Assembly: GCA_000320545.1 (NCBI GenBank)
Contig: ADNK01002641.1
Location: forward strand, 1-64,000
Length of the DNA stretch: 64,000 bases
Origin: Bigelowiella natans CCMP2755
Lineage: Eukaryota; Cercozoa; Chlorarachniophyceae
Direction of reading: 5' to 3'
The notes beneath the pieces are model-generated. The model was not told where the DNA came from, did no database searches, and saw only the letters and a list, made by a program, of their open reading frames with translations. Positions within the stretch are counted from its first letter, which is position 1, and the number at the start of each line of letters is the position of its first letter. Made by a program: the position numbers and the translations under genes. This document shows positions 36,811 to 45,127 of the stretch, piece by piece.

Positions 36811-37016
36811 TGTGTGTGTGTGTGTGTGTGCGTGTGTGTAAGATATTATATCAAGATACACCTGTAATGTGGTGCATGGGAGATAAAGGGAGGGGTGTAT
36901 AAAGTAGTTCTTGTATTACATGCATCATTCACTTACGTATCATTGAATTACTTTCTCTGCTCAGAGTCGACAAGGAAATTGCAGATGCTACCAAGTATCT
37001 TGCAAAGGGGCGATAA
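35278..37016 (+). CDS. psb27: Photosystem II assembly/repair protein Psb27, plastid-targeted
   Basis: Four exons, 35278-35648, 36096-36183, 36376-36509 and 36965-37016 (TAA), join in phase 2, 0 and 2 to give 214 residues. Residues 5-22 form a hydrophobic signal-peptide-like core. A Ser/Thr/Arg-rich transit-like stretch follows. A twin arginine (residues 80-81) with a hydrophobic run and the cleavage motif AQA precede GLFGP at residue 105. The mature part, about 110 residues, has the normal family length. It carries the Psb27 landmarks DTLAIPSSDD, SFGNLYSVINAVNGHYNTFG, PKKRM and a terminal AKGR. Known role: a lumenal factor that binds CP43 of photosystem II during assembly and repair, before the manganese cluster forms. 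The three-part leader implies ER entry, stroma import, then Tat-type export to the thylakoid lumen. A conserved Phe after the signal peptide, typical of red-derived plastids, is not obvious. Confidence 0.92.
35720..35790. repeat. (CA)n(GA)n microsatellite in psb27 intron 1
   Basis: CA passes into GA and then a poly-G run; intronic. Confidence 0.95.
36774..36840. repeat. (TA)n(GT)n microsatellite in psb27 intron 3
   Basis: TA passes directly into GT. Confidence 0.95.
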
Positions 37017-38099
37017 TCCAAGGCATCATAACTATGCTGCGGGTAGCGCACACTGTTAACTATTCATGGCAAATCAAGAAATGAATCCCTTACGCCACGG
37101 TCGTGTCAACAGCATGTGTGTGATATCTCAACACAACTTGGAACTCGCTGGTCGCAGCCAAACTTTATGTCATTTGTGATGTGAATGCATTTTTCAAACT
37201 ATTGACAGCGTAGACCTTGGGGAAAAGAGTTTGCATGCAGCATGTGCAATCTTGCAATGCCCGTGCTTCAGGCAACATTGGATGTGTCTAGAGTGTCTCA
37301 TTTCAACAGTCACAGCACATGCTAGCATGGGGGAAATTTGGAAATGTGCATGTACACTTCGCATTGCGCAATCACAATGATGGCAATGCTAAATGCAAAG
37401 GTCATACAGCAAACAAACGCATTGGCTTTCTGAACGCATGAGTTCATGCAGACACGACGATGTCATCTGATGAATGCTGGTTTGCAACTGTGCTTCTGTG
37501 TGATGAGATCGCCCATGCTAGCATGACCTTCGATCAGTGAGGCCAGCTCTGGAGCTGCAAAAGCTGCTGCTTCAAATCCTGAAGTGAGAGTGTGCCCGCA
37601 ATGAGAGAATCCGTCCCATCAGCAGCGTTGCAGCTAGAGTTCGGTGGCTGCAGCAAGCAAACAAAGAATCAAGTGCTAGAGTTGTGGTCCATCTTCTAGC
37701 TCTGTCTGGAGCTTGCTTCAGTGCGTGACACCAACCAGCTCTGAAGCTGGTTTTCGTCGCAGCCACACAAAGTGGTGTTCACTGCGACACCAACTCATGG
37801 GCAAAATCACTTTCGATTCAAGGTTCAAGGTTTGAGGTTCGTGTTCTTTCGATGTGGACACTTTGTTTGGGCACTTGCTAGCTTGTCGCACGGAAAAACA
37901 CACACGAAAAGAGCAGTCAAAAGGCAGAACAATCTCACGACATGCGTGTGAAACCACACCACAAAGCAGGTGGTCAGCCACTGCAGTGCCTGGTGGACAG
38001 TGCTCATCGTCGATCAATTGGACTGCTCTTGCTAGCTCGAGCTTGTGCTGCACGTGACCAGGTGAGGCGACAATGTCCGTGGATGCTGTCTCGGTCGAT
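37017..38099. other. Repeat-rich island 5, left flank of the retrotransposon
   Basis: The texture switches to CATGC and GCTAG words within tens of bases of the psb27 stop. No coding exon is recognised. Confidence 0.5.
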
Positions 38100-38104
38100 C
38101 ATGC
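38100..38104. repeat. Target-site duplication CATGC, left copy
   Basis: CATGC immediately flanks the left LTR and is repeated exactly at 44601-44605. Confidence 0.9.
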
Positions 38105-38526
38105 TGCGACAACTGAGAGCAACCTCCCAGTGTCGGCTTCTGTCTCTGCCAAACTAGCAAGCTCGTCGCCGCTCATTCAGCAAAAACAATCAAACTTTCC
38201 AATGAACAATGAAACCCTGATGACATTGGTGACTTCAGAACACACGCATGTGCACGCTCAAACAAACACACTGACCGCTTTCAAACTTCTAGCGAACTGA
38301 CTGCTGGATGCGGGTTCGCTGCCATTGACCAATCGAGGCAGCCACGTGCACACAAACTTGGTTTTCCCAAACTGCTTGCTTCCCATTTGATGACTCAATT
38401 TGCTCATCAACTGACAGCACCAACTGAACCCAAAACTGCCAAAACTGCAGGGCATTTCAACGGGATCAACTTGACTCAATTGACCACTTTCAACGGTCAA
38501 ATTCCTTTGAACTTTCCGCCGTCACA
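38105..38526 (-). repeat. 3' LTR (element orientation)
   Basis: 422 bp, TGCGACAACT..CCGTCACA on the plus strand. Five single-base differences from the other LTR, no gaps. Confidence 0.95.
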
Positions 38527-38544
38527 TCATTCCCCCCTTTTTTG
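38527..38544 (-). promoter_or_regulatory. Polypurine tract
   Basis: On the minus strand AAAAAAGGGGGGAATGA lies directly before the 3' LTR. This is the usual plus-strand primer site of LTR elements. Confidence 0.85.
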
Positions 38545-38641
38545 AATTTGCGGACGTCGCAAAACTGACTTGATGCAACAATCCATGTGCTCTTGCACAA
38601 ACTGAACGGAACACTTGGAAACTTGGACTTCCATTGCAAGT

Positions 38642-39142
38642 TCAATGTGACACGAAGGCTCCACGATCAGGTGCCTTGCGGGTGCGAGTGTGCATCTGAA
38701 CGTTGCGTGCACTGATGTCAGCATCATCCTCTTCTTCCTCATCCCCCGATGAATCATCAAACAGATCTTGATCACTCTCCGACGAAGACGCTTCATCCTG
38801 TGGTGGCACTGCAGCTTCCGGTGATGCTGTGAAGGTGCCAAAGGGAGACAAGTGCTTTGCATGAACCACGTTTCGATGACTTGTTTCCGGATCTTCCACT
38901 CTGCAAGCATTGGAATCTCCAATGCTCGCTGTGATCAGGACGGGGCCTGTCTTTTTCAGCGCGAAATGCGGAGCAACACGATGCCCTTTGCGGTCCTCGT
39001 CACGGTGCAACCACACTGGATCCCCCACTTTGTGTCGTTTCAGTTGCCCCATCTTGTCATCACGTTCAAAGTTTTTCAAGAATCTCCATTCAGATCCATC
39101 CGTCAGGAACAACTGTCTCATCTTCTTCACAATTTGAGTCAA
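38642..39142 (-). CDS. Retrotransposon integrase C-terminal part (shifted frame)
   Basis: The frame differs from the integrase core by one base step near 39090-39140. It contains LKRHKVGDPVWLHRDEDRK and KKTGPVLITASIGD, the SH3-like DNA-binding end of retroviral-type integrases. A Ser/Asp/Glu-rich tail (SSSESDQDLFDDSSGDEEEE) and a basic end follow. No chromodomain signature is clear. Confidence 0.75.
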   Translation of the reverse strand: MTQIVKKMRQLFLTDGSEWRFLKNFERDDKMGQLKRHKVGDPVWLHRDEDRKGHRVAPHFALKKTGPVLITASIGDSNACRVEDPETSHRNVVHAKHLSPFGTFTASPEAAVPPQDEASSSESDQDLFDDSSGDEEEEDDADISARNVQMHTRTRKAPDRGAFVSH

Positions 39143-39605
39143 TGTCGTCTCCGACTTTCTCCTCTCTCATGGGCATGCGTTTGCCGTTCAAGTCTCCTTC
39201 CAACTCAGGTTGAAACCCGAACAGGAGCTTGGCGTGCGAGTTTCCTCGAGCATCAGGTGACAAAGTGTCAGCTGAGAAGACAGCACGAGGCAATTCTTTG
39301 TGCCAATTGTGTCTCGATTCAGACTGTTGTGTGAGCTGTGCCAACATTCCGTCATCAAGCACTCTGTTCTTTCTTTCAATTGGTGAGTTGCCCGTTTTGG
39401 ATTTGCTCGATGTGGCAAGTTTTGCAAAACCGAATCTGTTCTTCAAGTGCAACATGACGCTGTTCACAAATTCAGGTCCCTGGTCAGTGAGGATCTTGCG
39501 CACCAAACACGACAATGAAGTCGAACAGAAACTCTGCCATGACTTCAGCGTCAAGTTTCTTGTGGCATTTCGCGAAAATGCATCCTGTCGACAAGATGCA
39601 CGCAT
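39090..39605 (-). CDS. Retrotransposon integrase core, second part (shifted frame)
   Basis: This holds the second and third residues of the DDE triad: Asp in KILTDQGPEFVN and Glu in SPIERKNRVL. It overlaps the preceding frame near 39490-39600, where an indel changes frame. The listed start is only an open-frame boundary, not a real initiation site. Confidence 0.8.
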   Translation of the reverse strand: MRASCRQDAFSRNATRNLTLKSWQSFCSTSLSCLVRKILTDQGPEFVNSVMLHLKNRFGFAKLATSSKSKTGNSPIERKNRVLDDGMLAQLTQQSESRHNWHKELPRAVFSADTLSPDARGNSHAKLLFGFQPELEGDLNGKRMPMREEKVGDDIDSNCEEDETVVPDGWI

Positions 39606-41532
39606 TCAGTGTGCAGTGACACTTTCCTTCTGTGCGTCCAATGGCATCAACCGATGCGGCTTCCATTGCTCCTCTCATCTGCAGCTGCTTGCAAGGCAAT
39701 TGCTTCATGCGAGATTTTGTTCTGATGCACACCTGACAGGTTGCAACGTGTTTTTTGCATGAATGCGTCAAGCCTTTCCAGCAACATGCTTGCAGGATTT
39801 TTGTTGCCATGTCATTTGCATGTCTGTGATTTGCAAGATTCGTCGTGTGGTGGGCGTCCATGATTTTGGTCCGATGTTGATTGGGAACCACAATGAGCAA
39901 AGGGATGCTGTGGTCGTCGTTCTCACAGTCGCCGCACTTGCACAAGGTGTTGTCCACAATTTCACATTGTCCCGCAGCAAGAGCATGATTTGGATTGTCT
40001 TTGTTTTCTGGAGCTGCGAACATTTCAGTGAACTCTGCTCGTTGTTCCACAGGTAGGCGCTCAGATGACATGTCGCACTTGAGCTCCACCTCCACACTGT
40101 CCGACTGCAAAGGTGAGAACTCTGTTCCGCATTCCATTGTGTTGCAGTTCTCCACACATTCATCTGCTTCATGCGCCAACGCAGAGCACGGGTGCATCAT
40201 TGAGTCCCCGTCGAAGCGCGCAGCATTGACTTCAGGAGCAAGCTTGCTCTGGTTTGATTTGTTTTTTGTGTTCATCCTTTTGGAAAGGATGCGAAACTTG
40301 GACTCGTCAAAGCCCACCTTCTTCGCCACATCACAACACAGTTGTGAGCAAGTGAGTTCAACCTCTGCATCTGTGGGATGGCATCCAACTGCCGGTTGGT
40401 TGCAGCTCAAGCAGGTGCTGTTTTTCAATTTGTCACCAAAGTGTTTGAGCATTGCCGAAGCATGGTGGAGAGGGAAGAGATTGACCAGTGTTTCTTTGTC
40501 CGCATCATCTTCAACACTGTGTCCAGGCCCACCAATGCAATCCGCATTTTTGTGGCTCGGGCCCTCTCTGTGTTCAACACCCACTGGCATGTGCGAGTCA
40601 CAAGCTGCGGAGATTCTGGTGCAAGGTTCGCGCAATTGATCTTGTCCATGCACCACCATGTGCATGGCAACCTTTGCATCCATTCTCACACGCGTTGGAA
40701 ATCCCTCAATGAAGACACTGAAGTAGTCCAGACTCCTAGCACCGTTGTCAAATTCTTTTCTTGTTGCGTGCCATTTTGTCTGATGTTTCCGCCAGGTGAA
40801 GCTGAAGCAACACGTGAGGCGCTCCACCCCATCAACCACTTGAGACAGAGTGGCTCCACCAGCACACTTGGACGCATCCACATCCACAAGGAATGGACTC
40901 TCACGGGCAATGTGTTCGAACTTGGGTGTGCACAAAGACGAAGACTTCAGCACATCCCTCGCAGCATCTGAAGCCATCTGTTGTTCTTTTCCCCAGACTT
41001 GTGGAGCTGTTTTTGAATTCAGGATGCTGATGGGTCGAACAACATTCCAGAAGTCTTCAACGTGTCGCAGATGACAGATGAATGATCCCATGATGCGTTG
41101 CACCGATTTGAGGAATCGTGCTCCCTTTTCAGGTGGTTGGAGAGCACCCAGGGGACACATCCTCTTCGGGTCTGGGTGATGTTTGCCATTTTTCCTGACA
41201 ACTCCTGCCATGGATGACTCTTTTGGAAACGCTTGTGATTTTTTAGCAGATGGGTGCAAGTTCTTGGTCTCAGCCCTCTGCACAAATCTGGCAAACTCCA
41301 ACAATGCTGCCATGAACGTGTCCCCCATGTTGCAGTGATCATCCACATGAACCACAGTGTCGTTGAGTCCTTTGACAATTTGGATCATCAACCACGCAAA
41401 CATCTGAGGAGCACTTTTGCATCCAAATGGCAGGCCCAAACTTGATCTAGCACATTTCTGAGTTGCAAATGCGAAGGTCATTTGCGTTTTCTTTGTGCAC
41501 CCTGTCTGTGGCCAGCCTGATTTGGCGTCGGT
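39484..41532 (-). CDS. Retrotransposon reverse transcriptase (catalytic part), RNase H, integrase N-terminus
   Basis: This is in the same frame as the gag-protease frame but downstream of its TGA at 41533-41535. It opens TDAKSGWPQ, continues LGLPFGCKSAPQMFAW and the catalytic HVDDHCNMG (near 41350), then the RNase H motif PFLVDVDASKCAGGATLSQV (near 40895). The integrase zinc-binding part has the His-His-Cys-Cys pattern ending CQVCIRTK (near 39730), and the first catalytic Asp is in SVDAIG (near 39645). It ends at a stop at 39484 because of a frame change. Confidence 0.9.
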   Translation of the reverse strand, partial: TDAKSGWPQTGCTKKTQMTFAFATQKCARSSLGLPFGCKSAPQMFAWLMIQIVKGLNDTVVHVDDHCNMGDTFMAALLEFARFVQRAETKNLHPSAKKSQAFPKESSMAGVVRKNGKHHPDPKRMCPLGALQPPEKGARFLKSVQRIMGSFICHLRHVEDFWNVVRPISILNSKTAPQVWGKEQQMASDAARDVLKSSSLCTPKFEHIARESPFLVDVDASKCAGGATLSQVVDGVERLTCCFSFTWRKHQTKWHATRKEFDNGARSLDYFSVFIEGFPTRVRMDAKVAMHMVVHGQDQLREPCTRISAACDSHMPVGVEHREGPSHKNADCIGGPGHSVEDDADKETLVNLFPLHHASAMLKHFGDKLKNSTCLSCNQPAVGCHPTDAEVELTCSQLCCDVAKKVGFDESKFRILSKRMNTKNKSNQSKLAPEVNAARFDGDSMMHPCSALAHEADECVENCNTMECGTEFSPLQSDSVEVELKCDMSSERLPVEQRAEFTEMFAAPENKDNPNHALAAGQCEIVDNTLCKCGDCENDDHSIPLLIVVPNQHRTKIMDAHHTTNLANHRHANDMATKILQACCWKGLTHSCKKHVATCQVCIRTKSRMKQLPCKQLQMRGAMEAASVDAIGRTEGKCHCTLNACILSTGCIFAKCHKKLDAEVMAEFLFDFIVVFGAQDPH

Positions 41533-44250
41533 TCATGTCACCCAGTTTTTCGTCATCACTTTCCGCATGGTGTTTTCCGTTGTCGGCACAACGAAGTGCA
41601 TCAATTCCACAGCATCGTTGACCTTTTTCATGCCAATGACCACCCGACAGGTGCTCTTGCCTTTGTCCCAGACAGGAAATGCAGGTGAAGTGGCCATCAC
41701 TTTTTCTTCATTCGACACTTTGTGACACAACCCATGTTTTTCCAGTTCTTCCAACTTGGTCTCCATCGCATTTGATCTGTCCGGGGGCAACCGGCAAGCC
41801 TTTTGGTGTGCAAACTTCTTTCCTGGTGGAAGGTGATCGTGGACTTCACGTTTCGGCACACGTGATTCTCCTGTCTCAGGTGCATTTTCCACAAATCGCG
41901 ACGAATGACGACACAGGACACGACGTGGGCAATGAAATTGTTCTCTTGACGTCATGAGTGTGGAACCTGCGCGGAACTCTTTCTCCACTCTGTTCAGCAT
42001 GCGCAAGCAGTCTCCCGAAGCAAGTTCCGCATTGGCACGTTCTGATTCTCTGTGGACGCATTGGAGCGATGCGATCTTGCCGAGACTGTGTTCAATTTCC
42101 TCATCAGGTGCCCCCGTGCCGCAGACGTGGTCGCACTCTCTCAATCGGGAATCCGCTGCATCTGACAGGTCGAGTGTTTCGTGGACTAGACATGAATTTG
42201 ATGGCCTTTTGGCTTTGTTTCGTTCACCTTCGTTGACACCCGCATCCTGGGCTGATGCAGGTGAGGCCAGCAAGTTGCTTTCCAGTGCAAGTGAGTTTGC
42301 ATTTCGAAGGTGAGAAGTGCAGGGATGAGAGCAAACAGGTGTGCCATCAATTGTGACTTTGCGGTGTTCGGGTTTGGGGTCTGGGCACGACGTGATGCGG
42401 TGCAAGTTTCTCACATCTTGGCCAATTGCAAAGTCAAAGTTTGCATTCCCATCCAGGACCATGGCAAAAATCCTGAGCCTCACGTGTCCCCCCCGAGCGG
42501 TTTTGCACTTCACTCTTGTCTCAAATTCCACCTCACCCTCCATGCGGACACAGGTGGCACTCAAACCTCCAACCTGGCCACTCATCTTTGTCCTTTTCAT
42601 TTTTGCACCTGGCTCACTGAGCAATTTGATCTTTTGCAGGCCAATGGTGGTGGGCTGCGATCCATCGTCAAGGAGTGCTTTCATCTCAGCAGGTCCACTC
42701 TTGCCTTCCACAAGTGCCCTTGGCACATTGCGTTGGCGTGAAGACTCGTTTGCATTGCAGGGCTCAGAGGCGATGTTGACCTGTGGGATGTTCATTTTTG
42801 CCAACTCTGTCATGTCGTTTTCCACAGTTTGCACTGCGTCCTTGCCGGATTCCCTCCAGTCACTGTTCAAGGCATCAGAAGAGGGATGGAGGCCAGGGTT
42901 CACTTTGGGGCAACTCGCATCCACTGTGACCTTCGACAAATTTGTCGCTTCATCCCCTGGGTCGTGCGAGAATCTGCATCTCTTGCCCCATTCACATTTT
43001 CCCTCTCTGACACATTTGCACAGCCTGTTGGACTTCCCTCCTTTCTCATGACCACGTTTGCATTCATTTCCACATCGACAAGTTCCTTTTTTGTGGAAGT
43101 TGAAGCAGATCTTCTTCTTCTTGTTCCCTTCCATTCCAATTGCATTCACACCATTGCATTTCGGTTGTGACTCCTGAATCATTTCCTCTCCAATTCTCAG
43201 CTGTTTGAAGAGTTCGGCTGGAGTCATGCTCGTGGTGTCGTGATGTGCCATGGCTAGGAGTGGGGATCGACCACATCTGTGGTTTTGCAACAGTGTTTTG
43301 CAATGGTTCATCCTGTCGCACCTGTCAATCTTGCATGTCGGGAACAGACTGCACACTTGTTTGCACTTGCTGTGCACTTGGTCTGCAAATCTGAATTTCT
43401 CCTTTCGCAGTTTGTCAAACTCCTTGTTGAACCCAAACCTTGTGTCTTGCGGGGACTCTTCGCCACACAGGTGTTGCATTCCTTGTTCGAGTTTCTCGCG
43501 ATGATCCATTTGGCATTGCCGTTCCTTCTCCTGTTTTTTGACGTGCAGGTCGAATCCATCCCGTGCATCCTGGGACAATGTCGTTCGGAAGAACTCGCAT
43601 CCGAATCTCACATCCGCTCCAAAGAGTTCGCTGTGCCCTGCGATTTGACTCTGGATTCTTCTCACCCTCTTCCGAAACTTTTCACGGCAAACAAAGGCTG
43701 GGTCCAGTTCTCCCCTCACCTTGATTTTCTTTCCGAACATTTCCACAGCTTTCGCTCTGTGAGACATTCCTCGGCAATCCCCGATGTCTTGTTCTCGCAT
43801 TTCATTTTGTTTCTTTTCCTCTGCTACCGTTGCATCTTCCTCGTCTGTCAAGTCCTCCGCTGCTTCCGGATTTTCTGTGAAGTGTTTCCACGTTTTCTCC
43901 GGCACTCCTTTGTCACCATGTCGATCTGTGAAGAACCCACGGGAACTGCGATTGTCTCGCAAGCTGCGGACATCCTTGTTGAAATTGACCGCCAGTTTCT
44001 CCTGGATGGACACCCCTTCCAGGACCATTCGAAACTTGTCAATTTCCATCCTGAGCAGAACTTCCTGCCAATTGGATTCCTTCAAGTCACCTGTGGCACC
44101 TGCAGCAACAGGTCCTCCTGTTTCAATGTGCATCACCTCTGGCACTTTTTCCTTTCCTTCCACTGCGCCGCTGCCATCTGCGACAACTGAGAGCAACCTC
44201 CCAGTGTCGGCTTCTGTCTCTGCCAAACTGGCAAGCTCGTCGCCGCTCAT
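41533..44250 (-). CDS. Retrotransposon gag, aspartic protease and start of reverse transcriptase
   Basis: An open frame of 905 codons. Gag occupies roughly the first 500 codons and is rich in charged residues. It has two CCCH-type fingers: C-x8-C-x5-C-x3-H at ICFNFHKKGTCRCGNECKRG and C-x7-C-x5-C-x3-H at LCKCVREGKCEWGKRCRFSH (about 43115-42960). Protease has ALLDDGSQPTTIG as its active-site motif, with DDG where DTG or DSG is usual, and FAIGQDV as the later conserved strand. The reverse transcriptase N-terminus reads LEELEKHGLCHKVS and STCRVVIGMKKVND. The ATG lies inside the 5' LTR. The frame stops at TGA 41533-41535 in the middle of the polymerase domain. Confidence 0.9.
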   Translation of the reverse strand: MSGDELASLAETEADTGRLLSVVADGSGAVEGKEKVPEVMHIETGGPVAAGATGDLKESNWQEVLLRMEIDKFRMVLEGVSIQEKLAVNFNKDVRSLRDNRSSRGFFTDRHGDKGVPEKTWKHFTENPEAAEDLTDEEDATVAEEKKQNEMREQDIGDCRGMSHRAKAVEMFGKKIKVRGELDPAFVCREKFRKRVRRIQSQIAGHSELFGADVRFGCEFFRTTLSQDARDGFDLHVKKQEKERQCQMDHREKLEQGMQHLCGEESPQDTRFGFNKEFDKLRKEKFRFADQVHSKCKQVCSLFPTCKIDRCDRMNHCKTLLQNHRCGRSPLLAMAHHDTTSMTPAELFKQLRIGEEMIQESQPKCNGVNAIGMEGNKKKKICFNFHKKGTCRCGNECKRGHEKGGKSNRLCKCVREGKCEWGKRCRFSHDPGDEATNLSKVTVDASCPKVNPGLHPSSDALNSDWRESGKDAVQTVENDMTELAKMNIPQVNIASEPCNANESSRQRNVPRALVEGKSGPAEMKALLDDGSQPTTIGLQKIKLLSEPGAKMKRTKMSGQVGGLSATCVRMEGEVEFETRVKCKTARGGHVRLRIFAMVLDGNANFDFAIGQDVRNLHRITSCPDPKPEHRKVTIDGTPVCSHPCTSHLRNANSLALESNLLASPASAQDAGVNEGERNKAKRPSNSCLVHETLDLSDAADSRLRECDHVCGTGAPDEEIEHSLGKIASLQCVHRESERANAELASGDCLRMLNRVEKEFRAGSTLMTSREQFHCPRRVLCRHSSRFVENAPETGESRVPKREVHDHLPPGKKFAHQKACRLPPDRSNAMETKLEELEKHGLCHKVSNEEKVMATSPAFPVWDKGKSTCRVVIGMKKVNDAVELMHFVVPTTENTMRKVMTKNWVT

Positions 44251-44600
44251 TCAGCAAAAACAATCAAACTTTCCAATGAACAATGAAACCCTGATGACAT
44301 TGGTGACTTCAGAACACACGCATGTGCACGCTCAAACAAACACACTGACCGCTTTCAAACTTCTAGCGAACTGACTGCTGGATGCGGGTTCGCTGCCATT
44401 GACCAATCGAGGCAGCTACGTGCACACAAACTTGGTTTTCCCAAACTGCTTGCTTCCCATTTGATGACTCAATTTGCTCATCAACCAACAGCACCAACTG
44501 AACCCAAAACTGCCAAAACTGCAGGGCATTTCAACGGGATCAACTTGACTCAATTGACCACTTTCAACGGTCAAATTCCTTTGAATTTTCCGCCGTCACA
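44179..44600 (-). repeat. 5' LTR (element orientation), contains the gag start codon
   Basis: 422 bp, bounded TG..CA. Gag begins at 44250, so its first 24 codons are LTR sequence. The matching stretch of the 3' LTR keeps the same ATG and frame. Just downstream of the LTR, TGGCAGCGGCGCAG (two bases in, minus strand) is a possible tRNA primer site, unassigned. Confidence 0.93.
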
Positions 44601-44605
44601 CATGC
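44601..44605. repeat. Target-site duplication CATGC, right copy
   Basis: Exact match to 38100-38104. Confidence 0.9.
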
Positions 44606-45074
44606 AGTCGATTGGTTGAGAATCGCATGGCTTGACTGCCCAGCTGCCAGCTGTTGGTCAGTCAGTCAGTGAGTTGGTCATCATTCCAGTTGCATCCTTG
44701 ACATGACAGCCCATCCATGCAATCGTTCATCGATTGAGTGGTTGTTGTCACAGACGACGACAGTGAAAAAATGAAACAATGAAACAATGATGAAAAACCA
44801 CACTTCCAAAGTGTTGCAAGACACTTGCAGCGTGCAAAGTGCAGTGCCTCGAACTGGTTTCAGTGAGGACTGTGACCAGCAAATCAACCAGCTGGTTTGC
44901 CAAAATGGCATGACTTGGTCATTGAGAAGCAATGACATTGGCAGCAAAATTCTGACGGCGCAAGACCTCCACTCTGAGCAAAAACTTCCTGAAGGCCATG
45001 TCCACATGACGATCCACGATTGGATCGTCTGAGGGGGCCCCCAGCAGAACTTTGGTTTTGGAGGAGTCTGGAGC
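44606..45074. other. Repeat-rich island 5, right flank
   Basis: Contains a copy of the dispersed repeat at about 44796-44850. No coding gene is recognised. Confidence 0.5.
44796..44850 (+). repeat. Dispersed island repeat, copy R2
   Basis: CACTTCCAAAGTGTTGCAAG, then ACACTTGCAGCGTGC and AAAGTGCAGTGCCTCGA. Same orientation as the copy at 26943. Confidence 0.8.
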
Positions 45075-45082
45075 GTCAAAGA
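45075..45082. repeat. 8-bp target-site duplication, left
   Basis: GTCAAAGA, repeated exactly at 46045-46052. Confidence 0.85.
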
Positions 45083-45127
45083 CAAGGGGGGTTCACTCCC
45101 ACGGGTTTTGGTCCGTGTCATGCTCGG
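45083..45127 (+). repeat. Left terminal inverted repeat
   Basis: 45 bp, ending GTCATGCTCGG. Confidence 0.88.

Larger units (their letters stand above)
38105..44600 (-). mobile_element. Full-length LTR retrotransposon, Ty3/gypsy domain order
   Basis: The element is 6496 bp and reads on the minus strand. Two 422-bp direct repeats (TG..CA) bound it, with identical 5-bp flanks and a polypurine tract next to the 3' LTR. Domains run gag with CCCH fingers, protease, reverse transcriptase, RNase H, integrase. RNase H before integrase is the Ty3/gypsy order. The LTRs differ at five sites (about 98.8% identical), so the insertion is fairly recent. The coding region now carries one in-frame TGA and two frame changes, so this copy is probably not autonomous. 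It landed in a CATGC-rich island. Confidence 0.95.

Noticed and set aside
38104-38300. Short plus-strand frame in the left LTR repeated at 44.2 kb
   Set aside because: It is the opposite strand of the LTR and only mirrors the duplicated sequence.
39995-44190. Several plus-strand frames of 100-300 codons across the retrotransposon
   Set aside because: They are antisense shadows of gag-pol; the minus strand has the domain motifs.
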